Source: Streptomyces calvus
GTDB lineage: Bacteria; Actinomycetota; Actinomycetes; Streptomycetales; Streptomycetaceae
DNA: 64,000 nucleotides
Assembly (NCBI RefSeq): GCF_006782915.1
Contig: NZ_VCNP01000017.1
Location: 121,071 to 185,070, forward strand
Direction: 5' to 3'
Of the stretch, positions 43,452 to 58,560 are shown piece after piece (within the stretch, counting starts at the first letter, position 1; each line of letters opens with the position of its first letter). A program made the position numbers and the translations under genes. The notes beneath the pieces were generated by a model. The model had not been told where the DNA came from. It did not search any database and saw only the letters and a list, made by a program, of their open reading frames with translations.

Positions 43452-43512
43452 CACGCAACACCCCCGCAAGGGCGCACGGACACCGCACAGGCGCGCCGAC
43501 TGCTCCCGAGCT

Positions 43513-43541
43513 CCGTGCGAAGGGCCCGCGGGCCCTCACGG
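43513..43541 (-). terminator. GC-rich hairpin after dpsB
   Basis: A perfect 16-bp palindrome (AGGGCCCG/CGGGCCCT, 43521-43536) is flanked by CCGTG and CACGG, which extend the stem after a 3-nt bulge. It starts 6 bp beyond the dpsB stop on the minus strand. Confidence 0.5.
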
Positions 43542-43546
43542 CCACG

Positions 43547-44017
43547 TCACCCGTTCTCGGCCTGGAACATCCAGTGCTGCTTCTCCAGGTCGCCAGTGAT
43601 CGCGATCAGGATGTCCTGGCTGACCGGGTCCGGCTCCGCGGTCGCCGTGACCCGCTCCCGCATCCGGGTGATCACCGCGCCCAGCGCCTCCACGAGCGTG
43701 CTCACCGCCGCCGTGTCGTCGACCCAGCCCTCCGGCGTCACTCCGATGCCGCTGCCGACGGCCACCGTGGCGGCGCGCCCGTCGGGCGAGACGCCCAGGG
43801 CCGCCGCGCGCTCCGCGACCGTGTCCGAGTGCGCCCGCGCCAGCGTCACGACCTCGTCGAGCTGAAGGTGCACGGAACGGAAGCGCGGCCCGACGACGTT
43901 CCAGTGGATCTGCTTCGCCACCAGGGCGAGGTCCACCAGGTCGACCAGGGCGCCCTGCAACGCCTCGGACACGGTCTTCAGGTTCGCGTCGGACAAGGGG
44001 CTCTTCACGACGTACAT
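43547..44017 (-). CDS. dpsB: Dps family DNA-binding/ferritin-like protein
   Basis: The 156-residue four-helix protein has Dps ferroxidase residues in KQIHWNVVGPRFRSVHLQLDEVV (His about 38, His about 50, Asp and Glu following). Dps dodecamers oxidise and store iron and protect or compact DNA. There is almost no N-terminal tail before the first helix (MYVVKSPLSDANLK), which matches what I recall of S. coelicolor DpsB. ATG 44017 has GGAGGTG 3-4 nt before it. It lies downstream of clgR on the same strand, separated by a terminator-like hairpin. Confidence 0.93.
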   Translation of the reverse strand: MYVVKSPLSDANLKTVSEALQGALVDLVDLALVAKQIHWNVVGPRFRSVHLQLDEVVTLARAHSDTVAERAAALGVSPDGRAATVAVGSGIGVTPEGWVDDTAAVSTLVEALGAVITRMRERVTATAEPDPVSQDILIAITGDLEKQHWMFQAENG

Positions 44018-44114
44018 CCGCACCTCCGTGGCTGTCCCCCCGCCTCGTCCCTCAACGATGACCGCCGCGCGCGCCACCGGCAAACGCACTCCGGGCTCTC
44101 CGGGCATGCGAAAA

Positions 44115-44157
44115 CCCCGGCGGCCCTTCCGGATCTCCCGGGAGGGCCCCACCGGGG
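44115..44157 (-). terminator. hairpin with T-run after clgR
   Basis: On the minus strand, CCCCGGTGGGGCCCT (44143-44157) pairs with AGGGCCGCCGGGG (44115-44127), allowing small bulges, followed by TTTT (44111-44114). It separates clgR from dpsB. Confidence 0.7.
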
Positions 44158-44198
44158 CCTCTCACACCTTCACACCACGCGGGCGCGGAACTGCACGC

Positions 44199-44579
44199 TC
44201 ACGCGGCGACGACGTCCACCGCCTCGGCGGGCGCCTTGATGGTCACCCGTTCCGGTGGCACACCGGTCACCGAAACGGAACCCAGCATCGGACGAACCGG
44301 CGTGGGTACGGGCTCGCTGGGGGTCGCTGCAGCAGACTGGGCCAGCTCGGCGAGAGCGAGCTCATCGCTCACTTCCCGCATGAGCTCGGACATCCGTACG
44401 TCCAGCGCGTCGCAGATGGCGGAGAGCAGCTCGGAGGAAGCCTCCTTCTGCCCCCGCTCCACCTCGGAGAGATAGCCGAGTGAGACTCGGGCGGACGAGG
44501 AGACTTCGCGCAGAGTACGGCCCTGGCGTTGGCGCTGCCGACGCAGCACGTCACCCAGCAGGCGACGGAGCAGAATCAT
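44199..44579 (-). CDS. clgR: XRE family regulator ClgR
   Basis: The 126-residue protein has a Cro/CI-type helix-turn-helix (about residues 8-65; [33 protein letters not shown]) and a short C-terminal part ending VDVVAA. ClgR activates clp protease and other stress genes in actinomycetes; I recall that its C-terminal Ala-Ala makes it a ClpP substrate, and that ending is present. ATG 44579 is preceded by GAGGAGGGAG. It sits downstream of cinA and pgsA on the same strand, the usual actinomycete order. Confidence 0.9.
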   Translation of the reverse strand: MILLRRLLGDVLRRQRQRQGRTLREVSSSARVSLGYLSEVERGQKEASSELLSAICDALDVRMSELMREVSDELALAELAQSAAATPSEPVPTPVRPMLGSVSVTGVPPERVTIKAPAEAVDVVAA

Positions 44580-44688
44580 CGGTGGCTCCCTCCTCGGACC
44601 GCGTAGCCGCATCCTTCTCGCCCCACCGTACCGCCTTGCGCCGCGGCCGTGCGGGGAGCGATGTCGTGTTCACTCAGGGCTGCAAACA

Positions 44689-45234
44689 TCAAAACCCCCC
44701 GTTCCGTTCCGTATCCTGTGCCCGCTCATTCCCGGTCTGTTCGCCCGCAAGCTCCGTCAGGAGCAGTGCGAGTACGCTCCGTACACTCTCCATACGAATT
44801 TCCGCGCGGTCGCCGTTCAACCGCAGCTGCTCCACTTTTCCGCCACCGGCAGAACCGGAGCCTTCCGTGCGAGGGCCGTCCACGGCCACGAAGACCGTGC
44901 CCACGGCCTGTCCGTCCTGCGGATCCGGACCGGCGACGCCCGTGGTCGCGATGCCCCAGTCGGCACCCAGCGCCTTGCGCACACCGGCCGCCATCTGGGC
45001 CGCCACCTGCGGATCGACCGCTCCCCGCTGGGCCAGCAGAGTGGCGTCCACTCCGAGCAGTCCGTGCTTCAACTCGGTGGCGTACGCCGTCACCGATCCC
45101 CGGAACACCTTCGACGCACCGGGGACCGAGGTGATCTCCGCCGCGACCAGGCCACCGGTCAGCGACTCGGCGACGGCGAGGGTTCCGCCGTTCACGGTGA
45201 GTAGTCGCACCACCTCGGTGGCCCTAGAACTCAC
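44689..45234 (-). CDS. cinA: CinA C-terminal domain protein (nicotinamide-nucleotide amidohydrolase-like)
   Basis: The 181-residue protein corresponds only to the C-terminal CinA domain; the N-terminal molybdopterin-binding-like domain of full CinA (about 400 aa) is absent. Motifs: LAVAESLTGGLVAAEITSVPGASKVFRGSVTAY split by GVDATLLAQRGAVDPQVA, and GIATTGVAGPDPQDGQAVGTV. This domain deamidates NMN in other bacteria. The GTG start overlaps the pgsA stop (GTGA). A short charged tail ends the protein. Confidence 0.92.
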   Translation of the reverse strand: MSSRATEVVRLLTVNGGTLAVAESLTGGLVAAEITSVPGASKVFRGSVTAYATELKHGLLGVDATLLAQRGAVDPQVAAQMAAGVRKALGADWGIATTGVAGPDPQDGQAVGTVFVAVDGPRTEGSGSAGGGKVEQLRLNGDRAEIRMESVRSVLALLLTELAGEQTGNERAQDTERNGGF

Positions 45235-46133
45235 GCTTCCGTCTCCTCCAACGCGGCCTTGCGCTCGGCGATTCCCTGCCTGCGCAGCACAATGGCCTGT
45301 TTCACATAGTCGAGGCCGGTGAGCACGGTCAGTGCGACCGCCGCGGCCATCACCCACCACCGCAGCGTGGCGAGCCACCCCGTGAGCGCCAGCACGTACA
45401 TGCCGACGGCGACGCCCTGGATGAGCGTCTTCAGCTTGCCGCCGCGGCTGGCCGGGATCACGCCGTAGCGGATGACCAGGAAACGCAGCAGTGTGATGCC
45501 GAGTTCCCGGCCGAGGATCACGCCGGTGACCCACCACGGCAGATCGCCCAGCGCGGAGAGACAGATCAGCGCCGCCCCCATGATCGCCTTGTCGGCGATG
45601 GGGTCGGCGATCTTCCCGAAGTCGGTGACGAGGTTGTACGTGCGCGCCAGGTGGCCGTCGAACAGGTCCGTGATCATGGCGATGGCGAAGGCCGCCCAGG
45701 CCAGTGACCGCCACGCCGGGTCGTACCCGCCGTCGGCGAGCATCAGCGCCACGAACGCCGGCACCAGGAGCAGCCGGAGCATGGTCAGCAGATTGGCGAT
45801 GTTCCAGAGGCTGGCCTGGTTGACGGCCGCCGCCGCGATCTTCGCGCCGCGCGCCGGCCTCGTCCCGTCCCCGGTGTCCGCTGCGTCGTCGGCGCCGCGG
45901 GACGCGGCGGCCGCACGGGCTGCTTCGTCGCCGTGCTGCCGGTCACCGCCCGGGCCGCGGCCGGACAGACCACGTCGCGCGGAACCGCTGCCGGACGAGC
46001 CCGCGCCCGGCCCCCGGCCCTCACGCGCGACCACGCGGCCGACTCCCGCCCCGGGAACGCCACCGGGAGCGGCACCCGCCGCCCTCCGCGCGCCGGAGGG
46101 GCCTCCTGCCGCCGATGCCGGGACACCCGTCAT
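45231..46133 (-). CDS. pgsA: CDP-diacylglycerol-glycerol-3-phosphate 3-phosphatidyltransferase
   Basis: The 300-residue protein carries the CDP-alcohol phosphotransferase signature [12 protein letters not shown] followed by [10 protein letters not shown], and about six membrane helices from residue 110 on. It makes phosphatidylglycerol phosphate, the first committed step to PG and cardiolipin. The first 100 residues are an Ala/Gly/Arg-rich disordered extension not found in E. coli PgsA; a later start near the hydrophobic core is possible. The ATG overlaps the rimO stop and its own stop overlaps the cinA start. Confidence 0.92.
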   Translation of the reverse strand: MTGVPASAAGGPSGARRAAGAAPGGVPGAGVGRVVAREGRGPGAGSSGSGSARRGLSGRGPGGDRQHGDEAARAAAASRGADDAADTGDGTRPARGAKIAAAAVNQASLWNIANLLTMLRLLLVPAFVALMLADGGYDPAWRSLAWAAFAIAMITDLFDGHLARTYNLVTDFGKIADPIADKAIMGAALICLSALGDLPWWVTGVILGRELGITLLRFLVIRYGVIPASRGGKLKTLIQGVAVGMYVLALTGWLATLRWWVMAAAVALTVLTGLDYVKQAIVLRRQGIAERKAALEETEA

Positions 46134-47605
46134 CTGCCCGCCTCCTCACTACACGCGAGCGAACCCTCGAACAGCGGCTCGGCCACCAGGTCGACACCCT
46201 CCGTGCCGACCACCTTCGCCTCGACCATACGGCCGACGCGCAAACCCTCGCCGCTCGTGAGCAGCACCTGGCCGTCCGTCTCGGGCGCCTGGTGCTCCGC
46301 CCGGCCGTACACGCCCTCCGCCTCGTCCACGGACTCCACCAGCACCCGCACGGTCTCCCCGACCCGCTCCTCGGCACGCTGCGAGACGAGTTCCTCCGCC
46401 AGCCGGGAGACCCGGGCCAGGCGCTCGGCGACGACGTCCTCGTCGAGCTTGCCGTCGTAGGTCGCCGCCTCGGTGCCCTCCTCGTCGGAGTAGCCGAAGA
46501 CGCCGATGGCGTCCAGGCGCGCGTGGTTCAGGAAGCGCTCCAGCTCGGCGAGGTCCGCCTCGGACTCACCGGGGAAGCCGACGATGAAGTTGGAGCGCAC
46601 ACCAGCCTGGGGCGCCTTGCTGCGGATCGTGTCGAGCAGTTCCAGGAACCGGTCGGTGTCGCCGAAGCGGCGCATCGCGCGCAGCACGTCCGGCGCGGAG
46701 TGCTGGAACGACAGGTCGAAGTACGGGGCGACCTTCGGGGTGGAGGTCAGCACGTCGATCAGGCCGGGCCGCATCTCGGCCGGCTGCAGGTAGCTGACGC
46801 GGACCCGCTCCAGCCCGTCGACCTCGGCCAGCTCGGGCAGCAGGGACTCCAGCAGGCGGATGTCGCCGAGGTCCTTGCCGTAGGAGGTGTTGTTCTCGGA
46901 GACCAGCATGATCTCCTTCACGCCCTGTTCGGCGAGCCATCGGGTCTCGTTCAGCACGTCGCTGGGACGGCGCGAGATGAAGGAGCCGCGGAAGGACGGG
47001 ATGGCGCAGAAGGAGCAGCGCCGGTCGCAGCCGGAGGCGAGCTTCACCGAGGCGACCGGGGAGCCGTCGAGCCGGCGGCGCAGGGGCGCGCGGGGCCCGG
47101 AGGCCGGGGCGAGGCCCTCCGGCAGATCCGCCGGGGCGTGGCCCGGCAGCGCCACGGAGGCGGCGGAGTCCTGCCGCTCGGCCGGGCTGATCGGCAGCAG
47201 CTTGCGCCGGTCGCGCGGGGTGTGGGAGGCGTGGATGCCGCCGTTGAGGATGGTCTGGAGGCGGTCGGAGATGTCGGCGTAGTCGTCGAAGCCGAGCACG
47301 CCGTCGGCCTCGGGGAGGGCCTCGGCGAGTTCCTTGCCGTACCGCTCGGCCATGCAGCCGACCGCCACGACGGCCTGCGTTCTCCCGTGTCCCTTGAGGT
47401 CGTTGGCCTCCAGGAGCGCGTCGACGGAGTCCTTCTTGGCGGCCTCGACGAAGCCGCAGGTGTTGACGACGGCGACGTCGGCTTCCTCGGCGTCCTCCAC
47501 GAGCTGCCAGCCGTCCGCCTCCAAACGGCCTGCGAGCTCCTCCGAGTCCACCTCGTTACGGGCGCAGCCAAGGGTGACCAGTGCGACGGTACGGCGTTCA
47601 GGCAT
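46130..47605 (-). CDS. rimO: ribosomal protein S12 methylthiotransferase
   Basis: The 491-residue MiaB-family enzyme has N-terminal cluster Cys residues ([33 protein letters not shown]), a radical-SAM motif CDRRCSFC (about 195) and a C-terminal TRAM domain. It methylthiolates the conserved Asp of S12. An insert of about 45 residues ([16 protein letters not shown] and following) between the first domain and the radical-SAM motif is longer than in E. coli RimO. ATG 47605 is chosen because it begins the [18 protein letters not shown] family start. It overlaps pgsA by 4 nt. Confidence 0.95.
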   Translation of the reverse strand: MPERRTVALVTLGCARNEVDSEELAGRLEADGWQLVEDAEEADVAVVNTCGFVEAAKKDSVDALLEANDLKGHGRTQAVVAVGCMAERYGKELAEALPEADGVLGFDDYADISDRLQTILNGGIHASHTPRDRRKLLPISPAERQDSAASVALPGHAPADLPEGLAPASGPRAPLRRRLDGSPVASVKLASGCDRRCSFCAIPSFRGSFISRRPSDVLNETRWLAEQGVKEIMLVSENNTSYGKDLGDIRLLESLLPELAEVDGLERVRVSYLQPAEMRPGLIDVLTSTPKVAPYFDLSFQHSAPDVLRAMRRFGDTDRFLELLDTIRSKAPQAGVRSNFIVGFPGESEADLAELERFLNHARLDAIGVFGYSDEEGTEAATYDGKLDEDVVAERLARVSRLAEELVSQRAEERVGETVRVLVESVDEAEGVYGRAEHQAPETDGQVLLTSGEGLRVGRMVEAKVVGTEGVDLVAEPLFEGSLACSEEAGR

Positions 47606-47698
47606 GGGCTCTAGAGTACTTCGTCCCGCCGACACCCCACGTCGACGGGGTTGGCCGATCATGGCCGACCCCGTCGGCGGACCAACCCCCGGGACCGC

Positions 47699-48532
47699 TC
47701 AGCCGGCCTGCGGGTCGCCCTTGGTGTAGGTCAGGCGCTCGACGGCGCCGGGCTGCCAGTCGTCCTCGATCTTCTTGCCGTTCACGAACAGGTCGATCGC
47801 GCCGGCGTCGCCGAGGACCAGGTTGACCTTGGAACTGTCCTGGAAGGTCTTCGTCTCGCCCTGCTTGAGCAGTCCGTCGAACAGCAGGCGGCCGTTGTGG
47901 TCCTTGGCGGAGATCCAGCTGCGTCCGTCGGCGGCGCTGACCCTGACCGTCACCTTGTCCTGCGGCGCGGCGGCGATCGCGCTGTCCGACGCCTCCGGCT
48001 CGGGGTCGGCGGGCTTCTTGGTGGTGGGAGTGGGCGAGGGAGTCGTGGTGGGTTCGGTGCCGTCGGCGACGTTCGCCTTGCCGCCGTCGTCGCCGCCCTT
48101 GACCATGGTGAACCCGACGAAGCCGATCACGACGACGATCGCGGCGACCATCGCCGCGGTCCAGTTCGGTCCGCGACGCTCCGGACGGATGCGTTCCGCC
48201 TCGAAGAGCGGGGCGGCCGGGGTCGGGGCCGGGCGGCCGCCGCCGTGCTCGGTCTCGTACTGGGCGATCAGCGGGGCCGGATCGAGGTGCACGGCCTTGG
48301 CCAGGGTCCGGATGTGCCCGCGCGCGTAGACGTCGCCGCCGCAGCGCGCGAAGTCGTCCGCCTCGATGGCGTGCACGATGGTGATACGGACCCGGGTGGC
48401 GTTACTGACGTCGTCGACGGTGAGCCCGGCGGCGATGCGCGCCTGGCGCAGCGCATGCCCGACGGAGGGGCGGGCTTCCTCGGAATCGTCTTCGAAGGGA
48501 CGCTCGTCTTCAGGGGAGTTGCCGATGGACAC
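47699..48532 (-). CDS. rodZ: RodZ-like helix-turn-helix membrane protein
   Basis: The 277-residue protein has an N-terminal HTH_25 domain (about 22-90; VGHALRQARIAAGLTVDDVSNAT), a basic linker, one transmembrane helix (about 135-155; MVAAIVVVIGFVGFTMV) and an extracytoplasmic DUF4115-type domain (about 200-277). This layout is RodZ, which links MreB to cell shape, although Streptomyces homologues are little studied. GTG 48532 has AAGG about 8 nt upstream; GTG 48559 is an alternative. It lies between ftsK and rimO on the same strand. Confidence 0.85.
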   Translation of the reverse strand: MSIGNSPEDERPFEDDSEEARPSVGHALRQARIAAGLTVDDVSNATRVRITIVHAIEADDFARCGGDVYARGHIRTLAKAVHLDPAPLIAQYETEHGGGRPAPTPAAPLFEAERIRPERRGPNWTAAMVAAIVVVIGFVGFTMVKGGDDGGKANVADGTEPTTTPSPTPTTKKPADPEPEASDSAIAAAPQDKVTVRVSAADGRSWISAKDHNGRLLFDGLLKQGETKTFQDSSKVNLVLGDAGAIDLFVNGKKIEDDWQPGAVERLTYTKGDPQAG

Positions 48533-48784
48533 GGGGGCGCCTTTCGAGCGTGTAGCCACCTGTGCTGGAGGTTCAGTCTAGGAGGGGTACGAGAGGGTGG
48601 GGCAACCGGGCGGTCGTACTTTGTACGCCATCGGAATGGCCCGACATCCCGATGGTGGGCCTATAGTGCTTCGCTTCCCTCAACTTGACGTACGCCGACG
48701 GGAAACGGTTGCTCAATGATCCCTTACGGGTGGGTCACGATCGGCCACCAGGGTGCCCCGGGGCGACGACCGTGTCCCGTCCGC

Positions 48785-51517
48785 CTACCCTTCAGACTCC
48801 CCCCGGATCAGCGCGAGCACGCCATCCAGCTCATCAGGCTTCACAAGAACATCACGAGCCTTCGAACCCTCGCTCGGTCCGACGATGTTCCGGGACTCCA
48901 TGAGGTCCATCAGCCGGCCCGCCTTGGCGAAGCCGACGCGCAGCTTGCGCTGGAGCATGGACGTCGATCCGAACTGGGTGGAGACGACCAGTTCGGCCGC
49001 CTGGCACAGCAGGTCGAGGTCGTCGCCGATGTCCTCGTCGATCTCCTTCTTCTGCTTGGTGCCGACGACGACGTCCTCGCGGAAGACCGGCGCCATCTGG
49101 TCCTTGCAGTGCTGGACGACCGCCGCGACCTCCTCCTCGGTCACGAACGCGCCCTGCATACGCGTCGGTTTGTTCGCACCCATCGGCAGGAACAGCCCGT
49201 CGCCCTTGCCGATGAGCTTCTCCGCACCGGGCTGGTCGAGGATGACGCGGGAGTCGGCGAGCGAGGAGGTGGCGAACGCGAGCCGGGACGGCACGTTCGC
49301 CTTGATCAGACCCGTCACGACGTCGACCGAGGGCCGCTGGGTGGCGAGCACCAGATGGATGCCGGCGGCGCGCGCGAGCTGCGTGATGCGCACGATGGCG
49401 TCCTCGACGTCGCGCGGCGCGACCATCATCAGGTCGGCCAGCTCGTCGACGATCACCAGCAGGTACGGGTACGGCTGGAGCTCGCGCTCGCTGCCCTCGG
49501 GCGGCTTGACCTTGCCCTCGCGCACCGCGCGGTTGAAGTCGTCGATGTGCCGGTAGCCGTAGGCGGCCAGGTCGTCGTAGCGCAGGTCCATCTCGCGGAC
49601 GACCCACTGCAGTGCCTCGGCGGCCCGCTTGGGATTGGTGATGATCGGCGTGATCAGGTGCGGGATGCCCTCGTACGCCGTCAGCTCCACGCGCTTGGGG
49701 TCGACCAGGATCATCCGGACGTCCTCCGGCGTCGCCCGCATCATGATCGACGTGATCAGGCAGTTGATGCAGGACGACTTGCCGGACCCGGTCGCGCCGG
49801 CGACCAGCATGTGCGGCATCTTCGCCAGCGAGTCCATGACGTAGCCGCCCTCGACGTCCTTGCCGAAGGCGACCAGCATCGGGTCGTCGTCCTCGGCGGA
49901 CTCCGCGAGCCGCAGCACGTCGCCGAGGTTGACCATCTCCCGGTCGGTGTTGGGAATCTCGATGCCGACCGCGGACTTGCCGGGGATCGGGCTGATGATC
50001 CGCACGTCCGGGCTGGCGACGGCGTACGCGATGTTCTTGGTCAGCGCGGTCACCCGCTCGACCTTCACGGCCGGGCCGAGTTCCACGACGTAGCGGGTGA
50101 CCGTCGGGCCGCGGGTGAAGCCGGTGACGGCGGCGTCCACCTTGAACTCGGTGAAGACCTTCCGCAGCGCCTCGACGACGACGTCGTTGGCGGCGCTGCG
50201 CGCCTTGCCCGGACCGCCGCGCCGGAGCAGGTCCAGGGACGGCAGGGAGTAGGTGATGTCGCCGGAGAGCTGGAGCTGCTCGGCACGCGCGGGCAGGTCG
50301 CGGGGCTCGCGGGGCGGCACCTTGGTCATGTCCAGGACGCCGGCCGGCGGCTTCTCCGCCTTCGGCTTGTCCGAGGCCGGCTTCTCCTGTTGGGAGCGGG
50401 CGGCCGGGACCGGTGTCGGTGTGGTCGACTCGCGGTCACCGACGCTCACGCCCTGGGTGAGGTCGGCGACGATCGGCGAGGGCGGCATCCCGTGCAGCAC
50501 GGCACCGTCCAGTGCGGCGGCCGCGGCGGCGGCCACGTCGACGGCGTCCATGGGCCGGTCCGTACCGGCCCGGGGCGCCGCGGGCCTGCGCGGCCTGCCA
50601 CGGCGCCGGGACAGGGCCTCCTGTTCGGCGCTGTCGGGGTCGTACTCCTCGGGGGCGGGGCGACGCCTGCGGCGGCCGGCGGGCAGCGCCTCGCGCCACT
50701 GCTCCTCGTAGCGTTCGTCGTCCTCGCCGAACTCCTCCGGCACCGGCTCGTGGATCAGTCCGAGCCGCACGCCGAGCTGCCGCAGGCGCTGCGGAATCGC
50801 GTTCACCGGCGTGGCGGTGACGACGAGCAGCCCGAAGACCGTGAGCAGCACCAGCAGCGGCACGGCGAGCACGTCGGTCATGGTGGACGACAGCGGTGTG
50901 GCCGCGCCCCAGCCGATGAGGCCGCCCGCGTCCCGTACGGCCTGCATGCCGTCGCCGCGGGCGGGCGAGCCGCAGGCGATGTGGATCTGCCCGAGCACGC
51001 CGATGACGAGCGCGGACAGGCCGATCACGATCCGTCCGTTGGCCTCGGGTTTCTCCGGGTGCCGGATGAAGCGGACGGCGATCACGGCGACCAGGATCGG
51101 TACCAGCAGGTCGAGCCGGCCGAAGGCTCCGGTGACCAGGATCTCCACGAGGTCGCCGACCGGGCCCTTGAGGTCGGCCCAGGTGCCCGCGGCCACGATC
51201 AGCGCGATGCCGAGCAGCAGCAGCGCGATGCCGTCCTTGCGGTGTGCGGGGTCGAGGTTCTTCGCGCCCTGCCCTATGCCGCGGAAGACGGCGCCGACGG
51301 CGTGCGCCAGGCCGAGCCACAGGGCGCGCGCGAGCCGGTACACGCCGCTGGTCGGGTTGGGGGCGGGCGCGGGTGCCGGCTTCCTGGCCGCGGCCTTCTT
51401 GGCAGGAGCCTTCTTCGCCGGGGCTTTCCTGGCTGCGGCCTTCTTCGCCGGGGCCTTCGCGGAAGCGGCCGCCTTCTTCGCCGGCGGCTTCTTGGCTGCG
51501 GAGGGACGTGAGGCCAT
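48785..51517 (-). CDS. ftsK: DNA translocase FtsK/SpoIIIE
   Basis: The 910-residue protein starts with an unusual Lys/Ala/Pro-rich segment (about residues 5-50, repeating PAKKAAARK-type units), then four membrane helices (about 90-230), a linker and the RecA-like motor with Walker A GATGSGKSSC (about 577), Walker B (LLVIVDELADLMM) and LVLATQRPSVDVVTG. The C-terminal gamma domain (STSMLQRKLRVGFAKAGRLMD) recognises orienting DNA sequences. It pumps DNA during sporulation septation. ATG 51517 has only a weak binding site. Confidence 0.96.
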   Translation of the reverse strand: MASRPSAAKKPPAKKAAASAKAPAKKAAARKAPAKKAPAKKAAARKPAPAPAPNPTSGVYRLARALWLGLAHAVGAVFRGIGQGAKNLDPAHRKDGIALLLLGIALIVAAGTWADLKGPVGDLVEILVTGAFGRLDLLVPILVAVIAVRFIRHPEKPEANGRIVIGLSALVIGVLGQIHIACGSPARGDGMQAVRDAGGLIGWGAATPLSSTMTDVLAVPLLVLLTVFGLLVVTATPVNAIPQRLRQLGVRLGLIHEPVPEEFGEDDERYEEQWREALPAGRRRRRPAPEEYDPDSAEQEALSRRRGRPRRPAAPRAGTDRPMDAVDVAAAAAAALDGAVLHGMPPSPIVADLTQGVSVGDRESTTPTPVPAARSQQEKPASDKPKAEKPPAGVLDMTKVPPREPRDLPARAEQLQLSGDITYSLPSLDLLRRGGPGKARSAANDVVVEALRKVFTEFKVDAAVTGFTRGPTVTRYVVELGPAVKVERVTALTKNIAYAVASPDVRIISPIPGKSAVGIEIPNTDREMVNLGDVLRLAESAEDDDPMLVAFGKDVEGGYVMDSLAKMPHMLVAGATGSGKSSCINCLITSIMMRATPEDVRMILVDPKRVELTAYEGIPHLITPIITNPKRAAEALQWVVREMDLRYDDLAAYGYRHIDDFNRAVREGKVKPPEGSERELQPYPYLLVIVDELADLMMVAPRDVEDAIVRITQLARAAGIHLVLATQRPSVDVVTGLIKANVPSRLAFATSSLADSRVILDQPGAEKLIGKGDGLFLPMGANKPTRMQGAFVTEEEVAAVVQHCKDQMAPVFREDVVVGTKQKKEIDEDIGDDLDLLCQAAELVVSTQFGSTSMLQRKLRVGFAKAGRLMDLMESRNIVGPSEGSKARDVLVKPDELDGVLALIRGESEG

Positions 51518-51691
51518 GGATGTGAGGTTACCGGTGGAGACGGCAGGGGACACGCGTGACCGATGCTTCACCCGTTCGTGTCGCTCCGACAACGGCGCGA
51601 AATTGACGCAGGGGGCGACGGTGAAGGGGAGTTGACGTCGGCTCGAGCCCGGCCCGCACCACGGGGCCGGGCAAGGCCCCTGCCACGCGGG

Positions 51692-52369
51692 TCAGTTCTG
51701 CGACGGCACCGACGAGGCGCTGCCGGCGCCGGGTTCGAGGGCGTCCAGCGCCCGCCGCAACCCGGTGAGCTTGCGCTCCAGATGGGCCGCCGTGGCGACC
51801 GCCGCAGCGTCGGCCGAGTCGTCGTTGAGCTGCTTGGTGAGCGCCTCCGCCTGCTCCTCGACGGCCGCGAGCCGCGCCGAGAGCTCGGCGAGCAGGCCCG
51901 CCGACTCCTTCGGCTCGTCGCTGTCCTTCTCGCCGCCCTCCAACTGGAGCCGCAGCAGCGCCGCCTGTTCCCGCAGCTGGCAGTTCTTCATGTACAGATC
52001 CACGAAGACCGAGACCTTCGCCCGCAGCACCCACGGGTCGAACGGCTTGGAGATGTAGTCGACCGCACCCGCCGCGTACCCGCGGAAGGTGTGGTGCGGG
52101 CCGTGGTTGATCGCGGTGAGGAAGATGATCGGGATGTCCCGGGTCCGCTCTCTCCGCTTGATGTGCGCGGCGGTCTCGAAACCGTCCATGCCCGGCATCT
52201 GGACGTCCAGCAGAATGACCGCGAAGTCGTCCGTGAGCAGTGCTTTGAGCGCTTCCTCCCCGGACGATGCCCGCACCAGCGTCTGATCGAGCGCCGAGAG
52301 GATCGCCTCCAGCGCCAGCAGATTCTCCGGCCGGTCATCGACCAGGAGGATCTTGGCCTTCTGCACCAT
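51692..52369 (-). CDS. osaB: response regulator OsaB (no DNA-binding domain)
   Basis: The 225-residue protein has a receiver domain (about 5-122; ILLVDDRPENLLALEAIL, phosphoacceptor in AVILLDVQMPGMDG, Lys in YISKPFDPW) and, in place of a DNA-binding output, a long Glu/Ala/Leu-rich coiled coil (about 130-215). In S. coelicolor the OsaB homologue downstream of the OsaA kinase is needed for osmoadaptation and development. ATG 52369 has GAGGAGGG upstream. It is separated from osaA by about 300 bp, including its own likely promoter. Confidence 0.9.
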   Translation of the reverse strand: MVQKAKILLVDDRPENLLALEAILSALDQTLVRASSGEEALKALLTDDFAVILLDVQMPGMDGFETAAHIKRRERTRDIPIIFLTAINHGPHHTFRGYAAGAVDYISKPFDPWVLRAKVSVFVDLYMKNCQLREQAALLRLQLEGGEKDSDEPKESAGLLAELSARLAAVEEQAEALTKQLNDDSADAAAVATAAHLERKLTGLRRALDALEPGAGSASSVPSQN

Positions 52370-52676
52370 GGCCCGCCCTCCTCGCCCCGGCTTGGGGCCT
52401 CCCCTGTCCGCAGGACCTGAGGACGTACCGGTGAGTACCGCCCCAGGGGACGGCTCCCTTGCGCCGCCCGTCCTTGTGCCGGTCATCGTAGCCGCACCCC
52501 GCCCGTCGACACACCCTGTCACCGTGATGTCACTGTGCACATAGCAGAAACGCAGCGGGAGACCAGAAGGTTCCCCGAATCCAACACTTCTACACGACGT
52601 GGCGCGCCCCGTGTCCACGACGCGGCACGGACACCGAAGCTTTCCGTCATGTTCGCGCGCTCTCCCGACGCCGCCC
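52370..52676. other. intergenic region between osaA and osaB
   Basis: About 307 bp separate the osaA stop from the osaB start. No third gene is convincing here. It should contain the osaB promoter and any osaA terminator, but no clear hairpin or hexamers were identified by eye. Confidence 0.4.
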
Positions 52677-58145
<5,469 letters not shown>

Positions 58146-58560
58146 TGTGTCCCTCCCGCAGGGGTCGACCGTTACCGCTGTGCCCGGGCACACCACCAGC
58201 GGCGTTCCCGTTCCTACTGTGCTGTTTCCGTACTACTGCGATGTCCTGCCCGGCGTTCCCAGGCGCCGCCAGGGGGCTGCTGCCCACCCGACGGGGAAGA
58301 CACACGGCCTGTCCGGGCCTTCACCACAAGCCTGCCCAGTGTTTCACCCCTGCCGAACCAGGCCATAACAGTTCGGCAGCTTCGCACACCGTCCGCACAC
58401 ACGGCGGGTGGAAGACACCTCCGGACGGAAACACAGCAGACCGGCATCCGCTCGGACCGCGAAGGTAAGTAACCTTGCATGCGGCTGTCCAGCCACGCCG
58501 GTCCGTCCGGCCTGGGCGGTGGCAGGGAGAAGAGCGGGCATCGGAGGGGCGGCCGCACAC
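58146..58560. other. divergent intergenic region osaA / SpoIIE-type phosphatase
   Basis: The 415 bp between the two divergent starts contain promoters for both genes. The most notable structure is the inverted repeat at 58350-58379, listed separately. No additional gene is convincing. Confidence 0.5.
58350..58379. promoter_or_regulatory. inverted repeat between osaA and SpoIIE-type phosphatase
   Basis: CTGCCGAAC (58350-58358) and GTTCGGCAG (58371-58379) are perfect inverted copies with a 12-nt spacer. The arms are about 21 bp apart centre to centre, i.e. two helical turns, as expected for an operator bound by a dimer on one DNA face. Confidence 0.5.

Noticed and set aside
42918..43865. Plus-strand ORF with Pro-Thr pentapeptides
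   Set aside because: It runs antisense into dpsB and has no signal peptide or domain; probably kept open by the 15-bp period.
48716..51511. 931-codon plus-strand frame antisense to ftsK
   Set aside because: No domain; the FtsK motor motifs are on the minus strand.
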